This document shows, piece by piece, positions 41,635-48,384 of a DNA stretch of 48,384 bases. The first letter of the stretch is position 1; each line of letters opens with the position of its first letter. The position numbers and the translations under genes are program-made. The stretch is taken from positions 1 to 48,384 of the forward strand of contig JANQJV010000374.1 of assembly GCA_028281465.1 (NCBI GenBank). The letters run 5' to 3'. This DNA is from Azospirillaceae bacterium (GTDB taxonomy: Bacteria; Pseudomonadota; Alphaproteobacteria; Azospirillales; Azospirillaceae). Under the pieces are notes generated by a model. That model saw nothing but the letters and a program-made list of their open reading frames with translations, ran no database searches and was not told where the DNA came from.

Positions 41635-42000
41635 ATGATCACTCAGATGAAATCCCGGCTGAACGCCAATGCGCGTCTGGTCGAGCGGGGGAGACTGGTC
41701 TCCGGCACCGTATTGATGCGCGTTGGCGATGACGCCTACAAACTGATCTTCGACAAGGGCGGTCTGGTCGATATCCAGCAAGGTCCCTTCCCCATGCCAA
41801 ACGTTGACTTCACCATCTCGGCGGCGGCGGAGGAGTGGCGGGACTTCTGGCAACCCGTACCCAAACCCGGCTCGCACGATCTCATGGCGATGCTCAAGCG
41901 CCGGGTTCTGACGCTGGAGGGCAACATGCATCTGTTCATGTCCAACCTGTTCTACTTCAAAGCGGTTTTCGCGCTGCTGCGGGAGGAAAAGGGCCAATGA
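41635..42000 (+). CDS. Small SCP2-like (sterol-carrier domain) protein
   Basis: The 121-residue protein reads as a single SCP2-type domain: VLMRVGDDAYKLIFDKGGLV near residues 27-46, FTISAAAEEWRDFW (about 60-73) and LTLEGNMHLFMSNLFYFKAV (about 93-112), the pattern of a small hydrophobic-ligand pocket. I take ATG 41635 after GGGGGCCAGG; ATG 41614 is also in frame. It overlaps the alpha/beta hydrolase by ATGA. SCP2 domains bind lipids or CoA esters, which suggests the substrate of this operon is hydrophobic. No signal peptide is visible. The family call is moderate. Confidence 0.62.
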   Translation: MITQMKSRLNANARLVERGRLVSGTVLMRVGDDAYKLIFDKGGLVDIQQGPFPMPNVDFTISAAAEEWRDFWQPVPKPGSHDLMAMLKRRVLTLEGNMHLFMSNLFYFKAVFALLREEKGQ

Positions 42001-42851
42001 AAGCCGTGATGGACCCGATCATTGGCCGCTACCTCAACCTCGAGTTGGAGGGGCGCGCGCACCGGATCTATTTCGAGGAGGCTGGCCAGGGCATCCCGCT
42101 GCTCTGCCTGCACACCGCCGGCTCCGACGGCCGCCAGTACCGTGCGTTGATGAACGACGAAGAGATCACCGCCCGCTTCCGCGTCATTTCCTTCGACATG
42201 CCGTGGCACGGCAAATCCTCTCCGCCCGAGGGTTGGCAGGAAGAGACGTACAAGCTTACCTCCGACGCCTATGTCAACATGGTACTGGCCGTCTCCCAAG
42301 CGCTGTCCCTCGATCGTCCGGTGGCGATGGGCTGCTCGATCGGCGGGCGTATCGTGCTGCACCTGGCGCGCAGGCATCCCGAACGTTTCCGGGCACTGAT
42401 CGGCCTGCAATCGGGTGGACATGTCGACCCCTACTACGATCTGGACTGGCTATACCGCTCCGACACCCACGGAGAGGTCGCAGCGGCCGTGGTCTCCGGC
42501 CTGGTGGCGCCGACAGCGCCGCACAAGGAGTGTTGGGAAACCCTTTGGCACTACATGCAGGGCGGTCCGGGCATCTTCAAAGGCGATCTGTATTTCTACA
42601 AGTTTGAAGGCGATATCCGCGCCATGCTTGGCGAGATCGACGTGACGAAGTGCCCGGTGCATCTGCTTACCGGCGAATACGATTATTCCTGTACGCCGGA
42701 AGACACGAAGGCAGTAGCCGCCGAGATCGGTGTCGAGCCTATTATCATGAAGGACATGGGTCATTTTCCGATGAGCGAAAACCCGGCCATGTTCCGCAAA
42801 TACCTCCTGCCGGTGCTCAAGGAGATTGAAGCGCAAGAGCCGGCGGCATGA
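41997..42851 (+). CDS. Alpha/beta-fold hydrolase
   Basis: The 284-residue protein has an oxyanion region LLCLHTAGSDGRQY, the nucleophile elbow AMGCSIGGRIV with Ser114, an acid in TGEYDYSCTP and the histidine in DMGHFPMSENP, the full catalytic triad order. HGKSS and the lid region WHYMQGGPG fit esterase, lactonase or C-C hydrolase members. It overlaps the SCP2-like gene and the aldehyde dehydrogenase gene by ATGA on both sides. I infer that it opens an ester or ring in the imported compound. Confidence 0.85.
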   Translation: MKAVMDPIIGRYLNLELEGRAHRIYFEEAGQGIPLLCLHTAGSDGRQYRALMNDEEITARFRVISFDMPWHGKSSPPEGWQEETYKLTSDAYVNMVLAVSQALSLDRPVAMGCSIGGRIVLHLARRHPERFRALIGLQSGGHVDPYYDLDWLYRSDTHGEVAAAVVSGLVAPTAPHKECWETLWHYMQGGPGIFKGDLYFYKFEGDIRAMLGEIDVTKCPVHLLTGEYDYSCTPEDTKAVAAEIGVEPIIMKDMGHFPMSENPAMFRKYLLPVLKEIEAQEPAA

Positions 42852-44287
42852 CCGTTTCGCAGTACCCTGAGCTCTGTCTCTTCGTGGGCGGTGCCCGTAT
42901 CGGTACACGTGCACGCCAAACGATAAGCGTGATCGACCCGGCGACCGGCGCGGAGACAGCCCGCCTGCCGATGGCCACTTCCGAGGATGTCGGCGCCGCG
43001 GTTGACGCCGCCGCCGCTGCGTTTTCCGGTTGGGCCGAAACGGCCCCGATAGAACGGGCGGGCATGCTCGATACGGTGGCTGACGGGTTGCGCACCGACA
43101 GCGAGCGCTTTGCCCGTCTGATTGCGGACGATCTTGGAAAGCCCCTGCCAGAGGCGCGCACCGAGGTCGAAACCGCGGCAGGGATCTGGCAGTGGAATGC
43201 CGAAGAGGCGCGCCGGCTTTACGGCCGCCTGATTCCGGGCCGGAGTCCGGGCATAAACCAACAGGTGCGGCAGGAACCCGTGGGCCCGGTCTTCGCCGTG
43301 TCGCCCTGGAACGCGCCGCTCATCACCCCATCGCGCAAGATAAGTGGTGCGCTGGCTGCGGGCTGCACGGTTGTCGCCAAGTCGGCCGAAGAAACGCCCG
43401 CAGCCTCGGTGGCCCTTCTGGCGTTGCTTGAAGAAGTGGGCGTGCCCGCCGGCGCGGTCAACCTGCTCTTCGGCGATCCGGTTTTAATCTCGGCGCAGGT
43501 GCTTGACGATCCGCGCATTCGCGCGCTGACGTTCACCGGCTCCACCCGCGTCGGAAAGATCCTGTCCGCCCACGCGATGAAAACGCTCAAGAAGGTGACG
43601 ATGGAACTGGGTGGCCATGCCCCCGTGCTCGTCTTTGCAGATGCCGACATAGAGGCCGTGGCGGGGATGGCGGTGAAGGCCAAGTTCCGCAACGCCGGGC
43701 AGATCTGCACCTCACCCACACGTTTCCTGGTGGAAGAGGCCGGGTTCGACCGGTTCACCGAGGCGTTCACCGCCGGGATGGCCGCGTTGAAGGTGGGCGA
43801 CAGCCGTGCAGCCGAGGTGTCCATGGGGCCACTCGCCAGCGCGGTTCGGGTCACCGCGCTGTCCGGGCTCGTCGAGGATGCCCGCAGCCGCAGGCTTCGT
43901 GTTGCGTGCGGCGATGCCGGGCCAGGGGGGAGCGGTTTCTACCATGCGCCCACTGCCGTGATCGGGGCCACGCCCGAGGCACGCGGCATGAACGAAGAGC
44001 CCTTCGGCCCGCTGGCGCTGCTGGCGCGCTTTGGCACGGAGGAAGAAGCGATGGCCGAGGCCAACCGTCTCCCCGTGGGCCTGGCCGCCTATGCGTTCAC
44101 GGAAAACGCCCGCCGTGCCGCGCGGGTCGCTTCGGGCATGCGTGCCGGCAATGTCATCATCAACCATTTTCAAGCCTCGCTGCCGGAAACCCCCTTCGGC
44201 GGGCTGGGCGACAGCGGCTTTGGCTCCGAGGGCGGGGTCGAGGGGCTTCAGGCGTTCACCACCGTCAAATACGTCAGTCAGGTTTGA
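42848..44287 (+). CDS. NAD(P)-dependent aldehyde dehydrogenase
   Basis: The 479-residue enzyme shows VSPWNAPLITPSRKISGAL, the TFTGSTRVGKIL cofactor loop, catalytic glutamate in TMELGGHAPVLV and nucleophile in NAGQICTSPTR, ending with FGGLGDSGFGSEGG. Length and motifs are normal for the family (benzaldehyde, succinate semialdehyde and similar). It should oxidise an aldehyde formed from the hydrolase product to an acid, a fitting substrate for the divergent acyl-CoA ligase. The stop overlaps the next frame by TGATG. Confidence 0.9.
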   Translation: MTVSQYPELCLFVGGARIGTRARQTISVIDPATGAETARLPMATSEDVGAAVDAAAAAFSGWAETAPIERAGMLDTVADGLRTDSERFARLIADDLGKPLPEARTEVETAAGIWQWNAEEARRLYGRLIPGRSPGINQQVRQEPVGPVFAVSPWNAPLITPSRKISGALAAGCTVVAKSAEETPAASVALLALLEEVGVPAGAVNLLFGDPVLISAQVLDDPRIRALTFTGSTRVGKILSAHAMKTLKKVTMELGGHAPVLVFADADIEAVAGMAVKAKFRNAGQICTSPTRFLVEEAGFDRFTEAFTAGMAALKVGDSRAAEVSMGPLASAVRVTALSGLVEDARSRRLRVACGDAGPGGSGFYHAPTAVIGATPEARGMNEEPFGPLALLARFGTEEEAMAEANRLPVGLAAYAFTENARRAARVASGMRAGNVIINHFQASLPETPFGGLGDSGFGSEGGVEGLQAFTTVKYVSQV

Positions 44288-44298
44288 TGGAGGCGGCG

Positions 44299-45051
44299 AT
44301 GCAGGACCATATTCTGAAGACCAAGGGCTTATCGCGGCGCTTCGGCGGGTTTGTCGCTGTCGACAATGTCGACCTGACGATCAAACGGGGCGACATCCAC
44401 GCGCTGATCGGCCCGAATGGGGCCGGCAAGACCACCTGCTTCAACCTCATCACCAAGATGCTGCAACCCAGTTCCGGCACGATCAATTATGACGGGCAGG
44501 ACATCACCCGGGCCAAGGCCGACAAGGTGGCGCGGGACGGGTTGGTGCGATCGTTCCAGATTTCCGCGGTCTTCCCGCATCTCACCTCGCTTGAAAATGT
44601 GCGCCTTGCACTGCAGCGTCCGACCGGGCTGACCTTTCAGTTCTGGCGCTCCGATCGGGTGCTTCGCGGCTATGACGCGCAGGCGGAGGATTTGCTGGGG
44701 CAAGTGGGCCTTTCGGAATACCTCCGCGTCCCAGCGGTAGAGCTGTCCTATGGGCGCAAGCGCGCGTTGGAAATCGCCACAACGCTTGCCCTTGCCCCCA
44801 AGCTGATGCTGCTTGACGAACCGATGGCCGGGATGGGCCGTGAAGATATCTCCCGGGTGACGGATCTGATCCGCAAGGTTGCCGCCAATCGCACCATTCT
44901 GATGGTAGAGCATAACCTACAGGTCGTCGCGACCCTGTCGGACCGGATCACCGTGCTTCAGCGCGGGGCGGTTCTGGCCGAGGGCAGCTATGCCGAAGTC
45001 TCGAAAGACCCCGACGTTTTGCAAGCCTATATGGGGTCCGCCGATGCCTGA
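44299..45051 (+). CDS. livG: ABC ATPase, LivG type
   Basis: The 250-residue ATPase has Walker A GPNGAGKTT (about 37-45), a LivG-type signature ELSYGRKRALEIA, Walker B KLMLLDEPMAGMG and switch MVEHNLQVV. GGAGG lies 5 bases upstream of ATG 44299; ATG 44287 is in frame at the junction with the aldehyde dehydrogenase gene. It overlaps livF by 8 bases. With LivF it forms the motor of the Liv-type importer. Confidence 0.9.
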   Translation: MQDHILKTKGLSRRFGGFVAVDNVDLTIKRGDIHALIGPNGAGKTTCFNLITKMLQPSSGTINYDGQDITRAKADKVARDGLVRSFQISAVFPHLTSLENVRLALQRPTGLTFQFWRSDRVLRGYDAQAEDLLGQVGLSEYLRVPAVELSYGRKRALEIATTLALAPKLMLLDEPMAGMGREDISRVTDLIRKVAANRTILMVEHNLQVVATLSDRITVLQRGAVLAEGSYAEVSKDPDVLQAYMGSADA

Positions 45052-45754
45052 TGCTCCGGTCCTTCAGCTTTCCGATCTGAATGCCTGGTACGGTGAATCG
45101 CATATCCTGCATGGGGTCGACCTGCGCGTGAACACAGGTGAGGTCGTGTGTCTGCTGGGCCGCAATGGTGCAGGAAAGACGACCATCCTGCGCTCGATCA
45201 TGGGACTGGTGGATCGCCGCGAAGGCGAGATCGCCTTCGCGGGCAGGCAGATCGCCGATGCCCGGCCTGAGACGATCGCGCGCCAGGGTATTGGCTACTG
45301 CCCGGAAGAGCGCGGCATCTTCGCCAGCCTCACCGTGCGCGAGAACCTGATGATGCCGCCGGTAGTCGCCAAGGGCGGTATCTCGCTCGACGAAATCTAC
45401 GCGCTTTTTCCAAACTTGCTGGAACGCCTTTCGGCCCAGTCGGGCGCCCGGTTGTCGGGCGGCGAACAGCAGATGTTGGCGATTGCCCGCGTGCTGCGCA
45501 CCGGTGCGAAGCTATTGCTTCTCGATGAGCCGACCGAAGGCCTTGCGCCGGTGATCGTCCAGCAGATTGCGCGGAGTGTGAAGCGGCTCAAGGAGCTCGG
45601 TTTCACCGTGTTGCTTGTGGAGCAGAACTTCTATTTCGCCTCCGAACTGGCAGATCGTCACTACGTGATCGAGCATGGAAAGGTGGTCGGCGAATACACG
45701 CGGGAGACGCTTAAAACCCGTGCCGACGAACTCAAACTGCTTTTGGGGGTCTGA
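45044..45754 (+). CDS. livF: ABC ATPase, LivF type
   Basis: The 236-residue ATPase has Walker A GRNGAGKTT, GYCPEERGIFASLTVREN, signature LSGGEQQMLAIAR, Walker B LLLLDEPTEGLAP and switch LLVEQNFYFA, all intact and typical of LivF. ATG 45044 lies inside the end of livG. The longer frame from 44990 is unlikely. It is followed after 2 bases by livH. Confidence 0.9.
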   Translation: MPDAPVLQLSDLNAWYGESHILHGVDLRVNTGEVVCLLGRNGAGKTTILRSIMGLVDRREGEIAFAGRQIADARPETIARQGIGYCPEERGIFASLTVRENLMMPPVVAKGGISLDEIYALFPNLLERLSAQSGARLSGGEQQMLAIARVLRTGAKLLLLDEPTEGLAPVIVQQIARSVKRLKELGFTVLLVEQNFYFASELADRHYVIEHGKVVGEYTRETLKTRADELKLLLGV

Positions 45755-45756
45755 CG

Positions 45757-46641
45757 TTGACGGACATTCTTGGTGTCCCACTGCCACTGCTTTTCGGGCA
45801 GTTGCTGATCGGGCTGATCAACGGCTCCTTCTACGCGCTTCTTAGCCTCGGATTGGCCGTTATCTTTGGTCTGCTCAATGTCATCAACTTTGCCCACGGC
45901 GCGTTTTACATGCTGGGCGCGGTGGTGGCGTGGCTCCTGCTCACCTATTTCGGCATCGGCTATTTTCCAGCGCTGATCCTTGCGCCCCTGATCGTCGGTG
46001 CCCTCGGAGTGACCCTTGAGAAGACACTGCTCTCCAGGCTCTACACTGTCGATCACCTCTACGGGTTGCTGCTTACCTTCGGTGCGGCCCTGATCGTAGA
46101 GGGGCTCTTCATCAACCTGTTGGGCGTATCCGGAAAGCCCTACAATACGCCGCAGGTCTTCGCCGGCGGCTTCAACCTGGGCTTCATGTTCCTGCCGGCC
46201 TACCGTGCCTGGGTGATCGTGGCCTCGCTGTTGGTCTGTTTCGGCACCTGGCTGATGATCGAACGCACCAAGCTTGGCTCCTACTTGCGGGCGGCGGTGG
46301 AAAGCCCCGAACTGGTGCGCGCCTTTGGGATCCGCGTACCGATGATGATGACGCTGACCTATGGCTTCGCGGCAAGCCTCGCCGGGCTGGCTGGCGTGCT
46401 GGCAGCACCGATTTACACCGTGAGTCCGATCATGGGGCAAAGCATCATCATCACCGTCTTCGCCATCGTGGTCATCGGAGGAATGGGTTCGATCCTGGGC
46501 TCGATCCTCACCGGTCTTGGCGTGGGGCTGATCGAGGGCCTCACGCGGCTTTTCTATCCGGAGGCTTCCTCTGTCGTGGTCTTCCTGTTGATGATCGTCA
46601 TTCTTCTAACGCGTCCACACGGTCTTTTCGGGAGGTCCTGA
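45757..46641 (+). CDS. livH: Liv-type ABC permease (LivH)
   Basis: The 294-residue membrane protein has about eight transmembrane segments and the LivH marks GLINGSFYALLSLGLAVIFG, NVINFAHGAFYMLGA, RAAVESPELVRAFGI and GGMGSILGSILTGL. The start is TTG 45757, preceded by GGGGGT; no ATG lies nearby in frame. It forms the translocation pore with LivM, whose gene follows 2 bases later. Confidence 0.9.
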   Translation: MTDILGVPLPLLFGQLLIGLINGSFYALLSLGLAVIFGLLNVINFAHGAFYMLGAVVAWLLLTYFGIGYFPALILAPLIVGALGVTLEKTLLSRLYTVDHLYGLLLTFGAALIVEGLFINLLGVSGKPYNTPQVFAGGFNLGFMFLPAYRAWVIVASLLVCFGTWLMIERTKLGSYLRAAVESPELVRAFGIRVPMMMTLTYGFAASLAGLAGVLAAPIYTVSPIMGQSIIITVFAIVVIGGMGSILGSILTGLGVGLIEGLTRLFYPEASSVVVFLLMIVILLTRPHGLFGRS

Positions 46642-46643
46642 CC

Positions 46644-47630
46644 ATGAGCCTGTCCGATACCTCCAAATCCGGTGCACCGTACGGTTTGACGATGCTCTAC
46701 CCCGCGTTTGTCGTGCTTGGGCTGGTCTTTCTGTTGTCCGCGCCGTTCCTCGGGGTCTACCCGATCTTCCTGATGAAGGTGCTGTGTTTCGCAGTGATGG
46801 CTTCGGCCTTCAACCTGATGCTTGGCTATGTCGGCCTGCTGTCCTTCGGCCACGCCGCCTTCTTTGGGATGGGTGCGTATGTGCTCGGTCACACGATGAA
46901 GGAATGGGGCCTGCCGCCGATGGGGGGATTGGCGCTGGCCACCGGTGTGGCCGCGCTGATGGGGCTTGTCTTTGGCGCCATCGCCATTCGCCAGAAGGGC
47001 ATCTACTTTGCCATGATCACGATGGCGCTCGGTCAGCTCGTCTACTTCATCTGCGTGCAGGCGCCGTTCACCAACGGCGAAGACGGCATCCAGGCGATCC
47101 CGCGCGGCACGGTGCTGGGCGTGCTGGATCTGCGTGACACGCTGACACTTTACTACTTCGTGCTCGCAATCTTTATCTTCGGTTTCCTCGTCATCTACCG
47201 CACGGTGCGCTCTCCGCTCGGACAAGCTCTGAAAGGTGTGCGCGAAAACGAGCAGCGGATGATATCGCTGGGTTATCCGGTGGCGCAGATGAAAGTGCTC
47301 GCCTTCACCATCTCAGCGGCGCTGACCGGGCTCGCCGGTGCAACCAAGGCCATCGTTTTTCAGACGGCGACCCTGACTGATGTTCAATGGCAGACGTCTG
47401 GCGAAGCCGTTTTGATGACGCTGATTGGCGGGATCGGCACGCTTTTCGGACCGATCGTAGGCGCGGGTATCATCATCACCATCCAGAGTCGTTTCGCCTC
47501 GATGGGCTCCTGGATCATGGTCATCATTGGCGTGATCTTCGTGGTTTGCGTCATGGCCTTCCGCAAGGGCGTCGTTGGCACGCTTCTGGAAAGCGGCAAA
47601 TCAGGCCCTTCGGCGTCCTCCGACACGTGA
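46644..47630 (+). CDS. livM: Liv-type ABC permease (LivM)
   Basis: The 328-residue permease has about nine or ten transmembrane segments and the LivM hallmarks ASAFNLMLGYVGLLSFGHAA, YFAMITMALGQLVYF and GGIGTLFGPIVGAG. ATG 46644 is preceded by GGGAGG. It is the last gene of the operon; the LysR-type gene converges on it after 43 bases. Confidence 0.9.
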   Translation: MSLSDTSKSGAPYGLTMLYPAFVVLGLVFLLSAPFLGVYPIFLMKVLCFAVMASAFNLMLGYVGLLSFGHAAFFGMGAYVLGHTMKEWGLPPMGGLALATGVAALMGLVFGAIAIRQKGIYFAMITMALGQLVYFICVQAPFTNGEDGIQAIPRGTVLGVLDLRDTLTLYYFVLAIFIFGFLVIYRTVRSPLGQALKGVRENEQRMISLGYPVAQMKVLAFTISAALTGLAGATKAIVFQTATLTDVQWQTSGEAVLMTLIGGIGTLFGPIVGAGIIITIQSRFASMGSWIMVIIGVIFVVCVMAFRKGVVGTLLESGKSGPSASSDT

Positions 47631-47673
47631 CCCGCCTGCCCGAACCACTGGCCGTCTCATCCCCCGCCGTGCG

Positions 47674-48384
47674 TCAGCCGTGGGGGTCGTGGCGGAAGAA
47701 CTCGGGCTTTTGCCCACATAGAACAAGTAGCCAGTCAATGAAGCGTTTCGTCTGAGGCGAGACCGACTTGGTGGTCGGCCAAACCACGTGGAACTCGGCA
47801 CCTGATTCCTCTGGCCGGTTGAAGGGCTGTACGAGGCTGCCGGATTTCAACTCGTTGTCGAGGATGTCGATCTGCCCGACTGCAAGCCCGATTCCGGCGA
47901 TTGCGGCGCCGTAGACCAGAAGCGAGGTCTCGTATTCCAGTTCATGCCCCGGTTCGATCTGCATACCAGTCATCCCCAGCCAGTCATTCCAGGCCCGTCG
48001 ACGGTAGCGCGAATGGATAAGTGTGGGGGGTGTCAGCGCACCATCGGGTCCGGCAGCACCGATCTTGCGGGCATAAGCCGGGCTGCAAACCACGTCCAGC
48101 CTCTCCTGAAAGAGCCGACGTGTCTTCGCGTCCTTCCAGCGCCCGTCGCCGAGTTGGATGGCCACGTCGAGATGGGTGCCGCGAAAGTCGAGCGGCTCAA
48201 CCGTGGTGTCCAGCCGCACCTCGAAATCCGGGAAAGCGTCGGTAAAAGTACTGAGATTGGGAAACAGCCAGTAGTGGGCCAGGGTGGGGTAGATGCGCAC
48301 ATTGATGCGTTTTTGCCGCTCCTGCGCCAGTACCCGCATTGTGGCTGTCTCAAGGCTATCGAAGATCGGTGCGATCTCATGGCC
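47674..48384 (-). CDS. LysR-type transcriptional regulator, partial (N-terminus outside the window)
   Basis: The 236 visible codons, open through the right edge, encode the effector-binding domain and part of the linker helix. The region from RINVRIYPTLAHYWLFPNLS to the end is typical of the GcvA/AmpR branch, with VRLDTTVEPLDF, HLDVAIQLGDGRW, VCSPAYA and GIGLAVGQ. The DNA-binding helix-turn-helix lies beyond 48384. The gene converges on livM and could regulate the Liv operon or a divergent gene outside the window. Confidence 0.85.
   Translation of the reverse strand, partial: GHEIAPIFDSLETATMRVLAQERQKRINVRIYPTLAHYWLFPNLSTFTDAFPDFEVRLDTTVEPLDFRGTHLDVAIQLGDGRWKDAKTRRLFQERLDVVCSPAYARKIGAAGPDGALTPPTLIHSRYRRRAWNDWLGMTGMQIEPGHELEYETSLLVYGAAIAGIGLAVGQIDILDNELKSGSLVQPFNRPEESGAEFHVVWPTTKSVSPQTKRFIDWLLVLCGQKPEFFRHDPHG

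Noticed and set aside
42848..44287. Aldehyde dehydrogenase as a second pruA
   Set aside because: It is 479 residues and lacks the PruA N-terminal segment and PruA-specific loops; it is a general aldehyde dehydrogenase.

Overview
The window looks like an accessory, catabolism-rich part of a GC-rich alphaproteobacterial genome. A member of the Hyphomicrobiales (Rhizobiales) or Rhodobacterales is most likely. This rests on the high GC content, the tightly packed operons with ATGA overlaps, and above all a complete glpSTPQUV-type ABC locus with its small DUF2160 membrane protein. Uptake systems dominate: one CUT1 ABC importer (PhnF cluster), one TRAP transporter, one Glp-type ABC importer plus an extra permease pair, and one branched-chain-amino-acid-type (Liv) ABC importer. 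Each sits beside local enzymes, and several have a local regulator. I saw no rRNA, tRNA or CRISPR.

Layout. (1) 1-98: end of an IS3-family element that has cut an amidohydrolase gene. (2) 96-3623, minus strand: GntR/FCD regulator, DapA-family lyase, FAD-linked oxidase and the truncated amidohydrolase, divergent from a pruA-type dehydrogenase (3739-5385) that ends in a clear terminator. (3) 5654-11682, plus strand: PhnF-like GntR regulator, solute-binding protein, ATPase, two permeases and a metallophosphodiesterase. This fits import of a phosphodiester or related organophosphorus compound followed by cleavage in the cytoplasm. (4) 11984-19101, minus strand: phosphonoacetate hydrolase, a second alkaline-phosphatase-superfamily hydrolase, a TRAP transporter (DctP, DctQ, DctM) and an amidase, all in one overlapping operon, divergent from a SorC-family regulator (19266-20210). 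(5) 20211-21850: a decay zone holding the 3' tails of three genes (AbiEii-type nucleotidyltransferase, IS3 transposase orfB with its right inverted repeat, and a Fic protein).

(6) 21852-34126: the polyol locus. On the minus strand are GlpD, a GntR/UTRA regulator and a pair of Glp-type permeases. On the plus strand are an FGGY kinase closer to LyxK than to GlpK, two ATPases, two permeases, a DUF2160 protein and the binding protein. The two ATPases have complementary losses: one lacks the switch histidine and the other lacks the LSGGQ signature, so their heterodimer should have a single consensus ATP site. (7) 34303-36632: a ThDP-dependent acetolactate-synthase-like enzyme and a broken iron-dependent alcohol dehydrogenase. 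(8) 36669-39935, minus strand: ADP-forming acyl-CoA synthetase and acyl-CoA dehydrogenase, divergent from 40260-47630: Liv-type binding protein, SCP2-like small protein, alpha/beta hydrolase, aldehyde dehydrogenase, LivG, LivF, LivH and LivM. This reads as uptake, hydrolysis, oxidation and CoA activation of an unidentified organic substrate. A LysR-type regulator runs off the right edge.

The parts most likely to be new are the TRAP/phosphonoacetate hydrolase/amidase operon, the PhnF-ABC-phosphodiesterase cluster, and the Glp-type locus with an unexpected kinase, asymmetric ATPases and two permease pairs. All functions are inferred from recognised protein families in the sequence; no database search was run.
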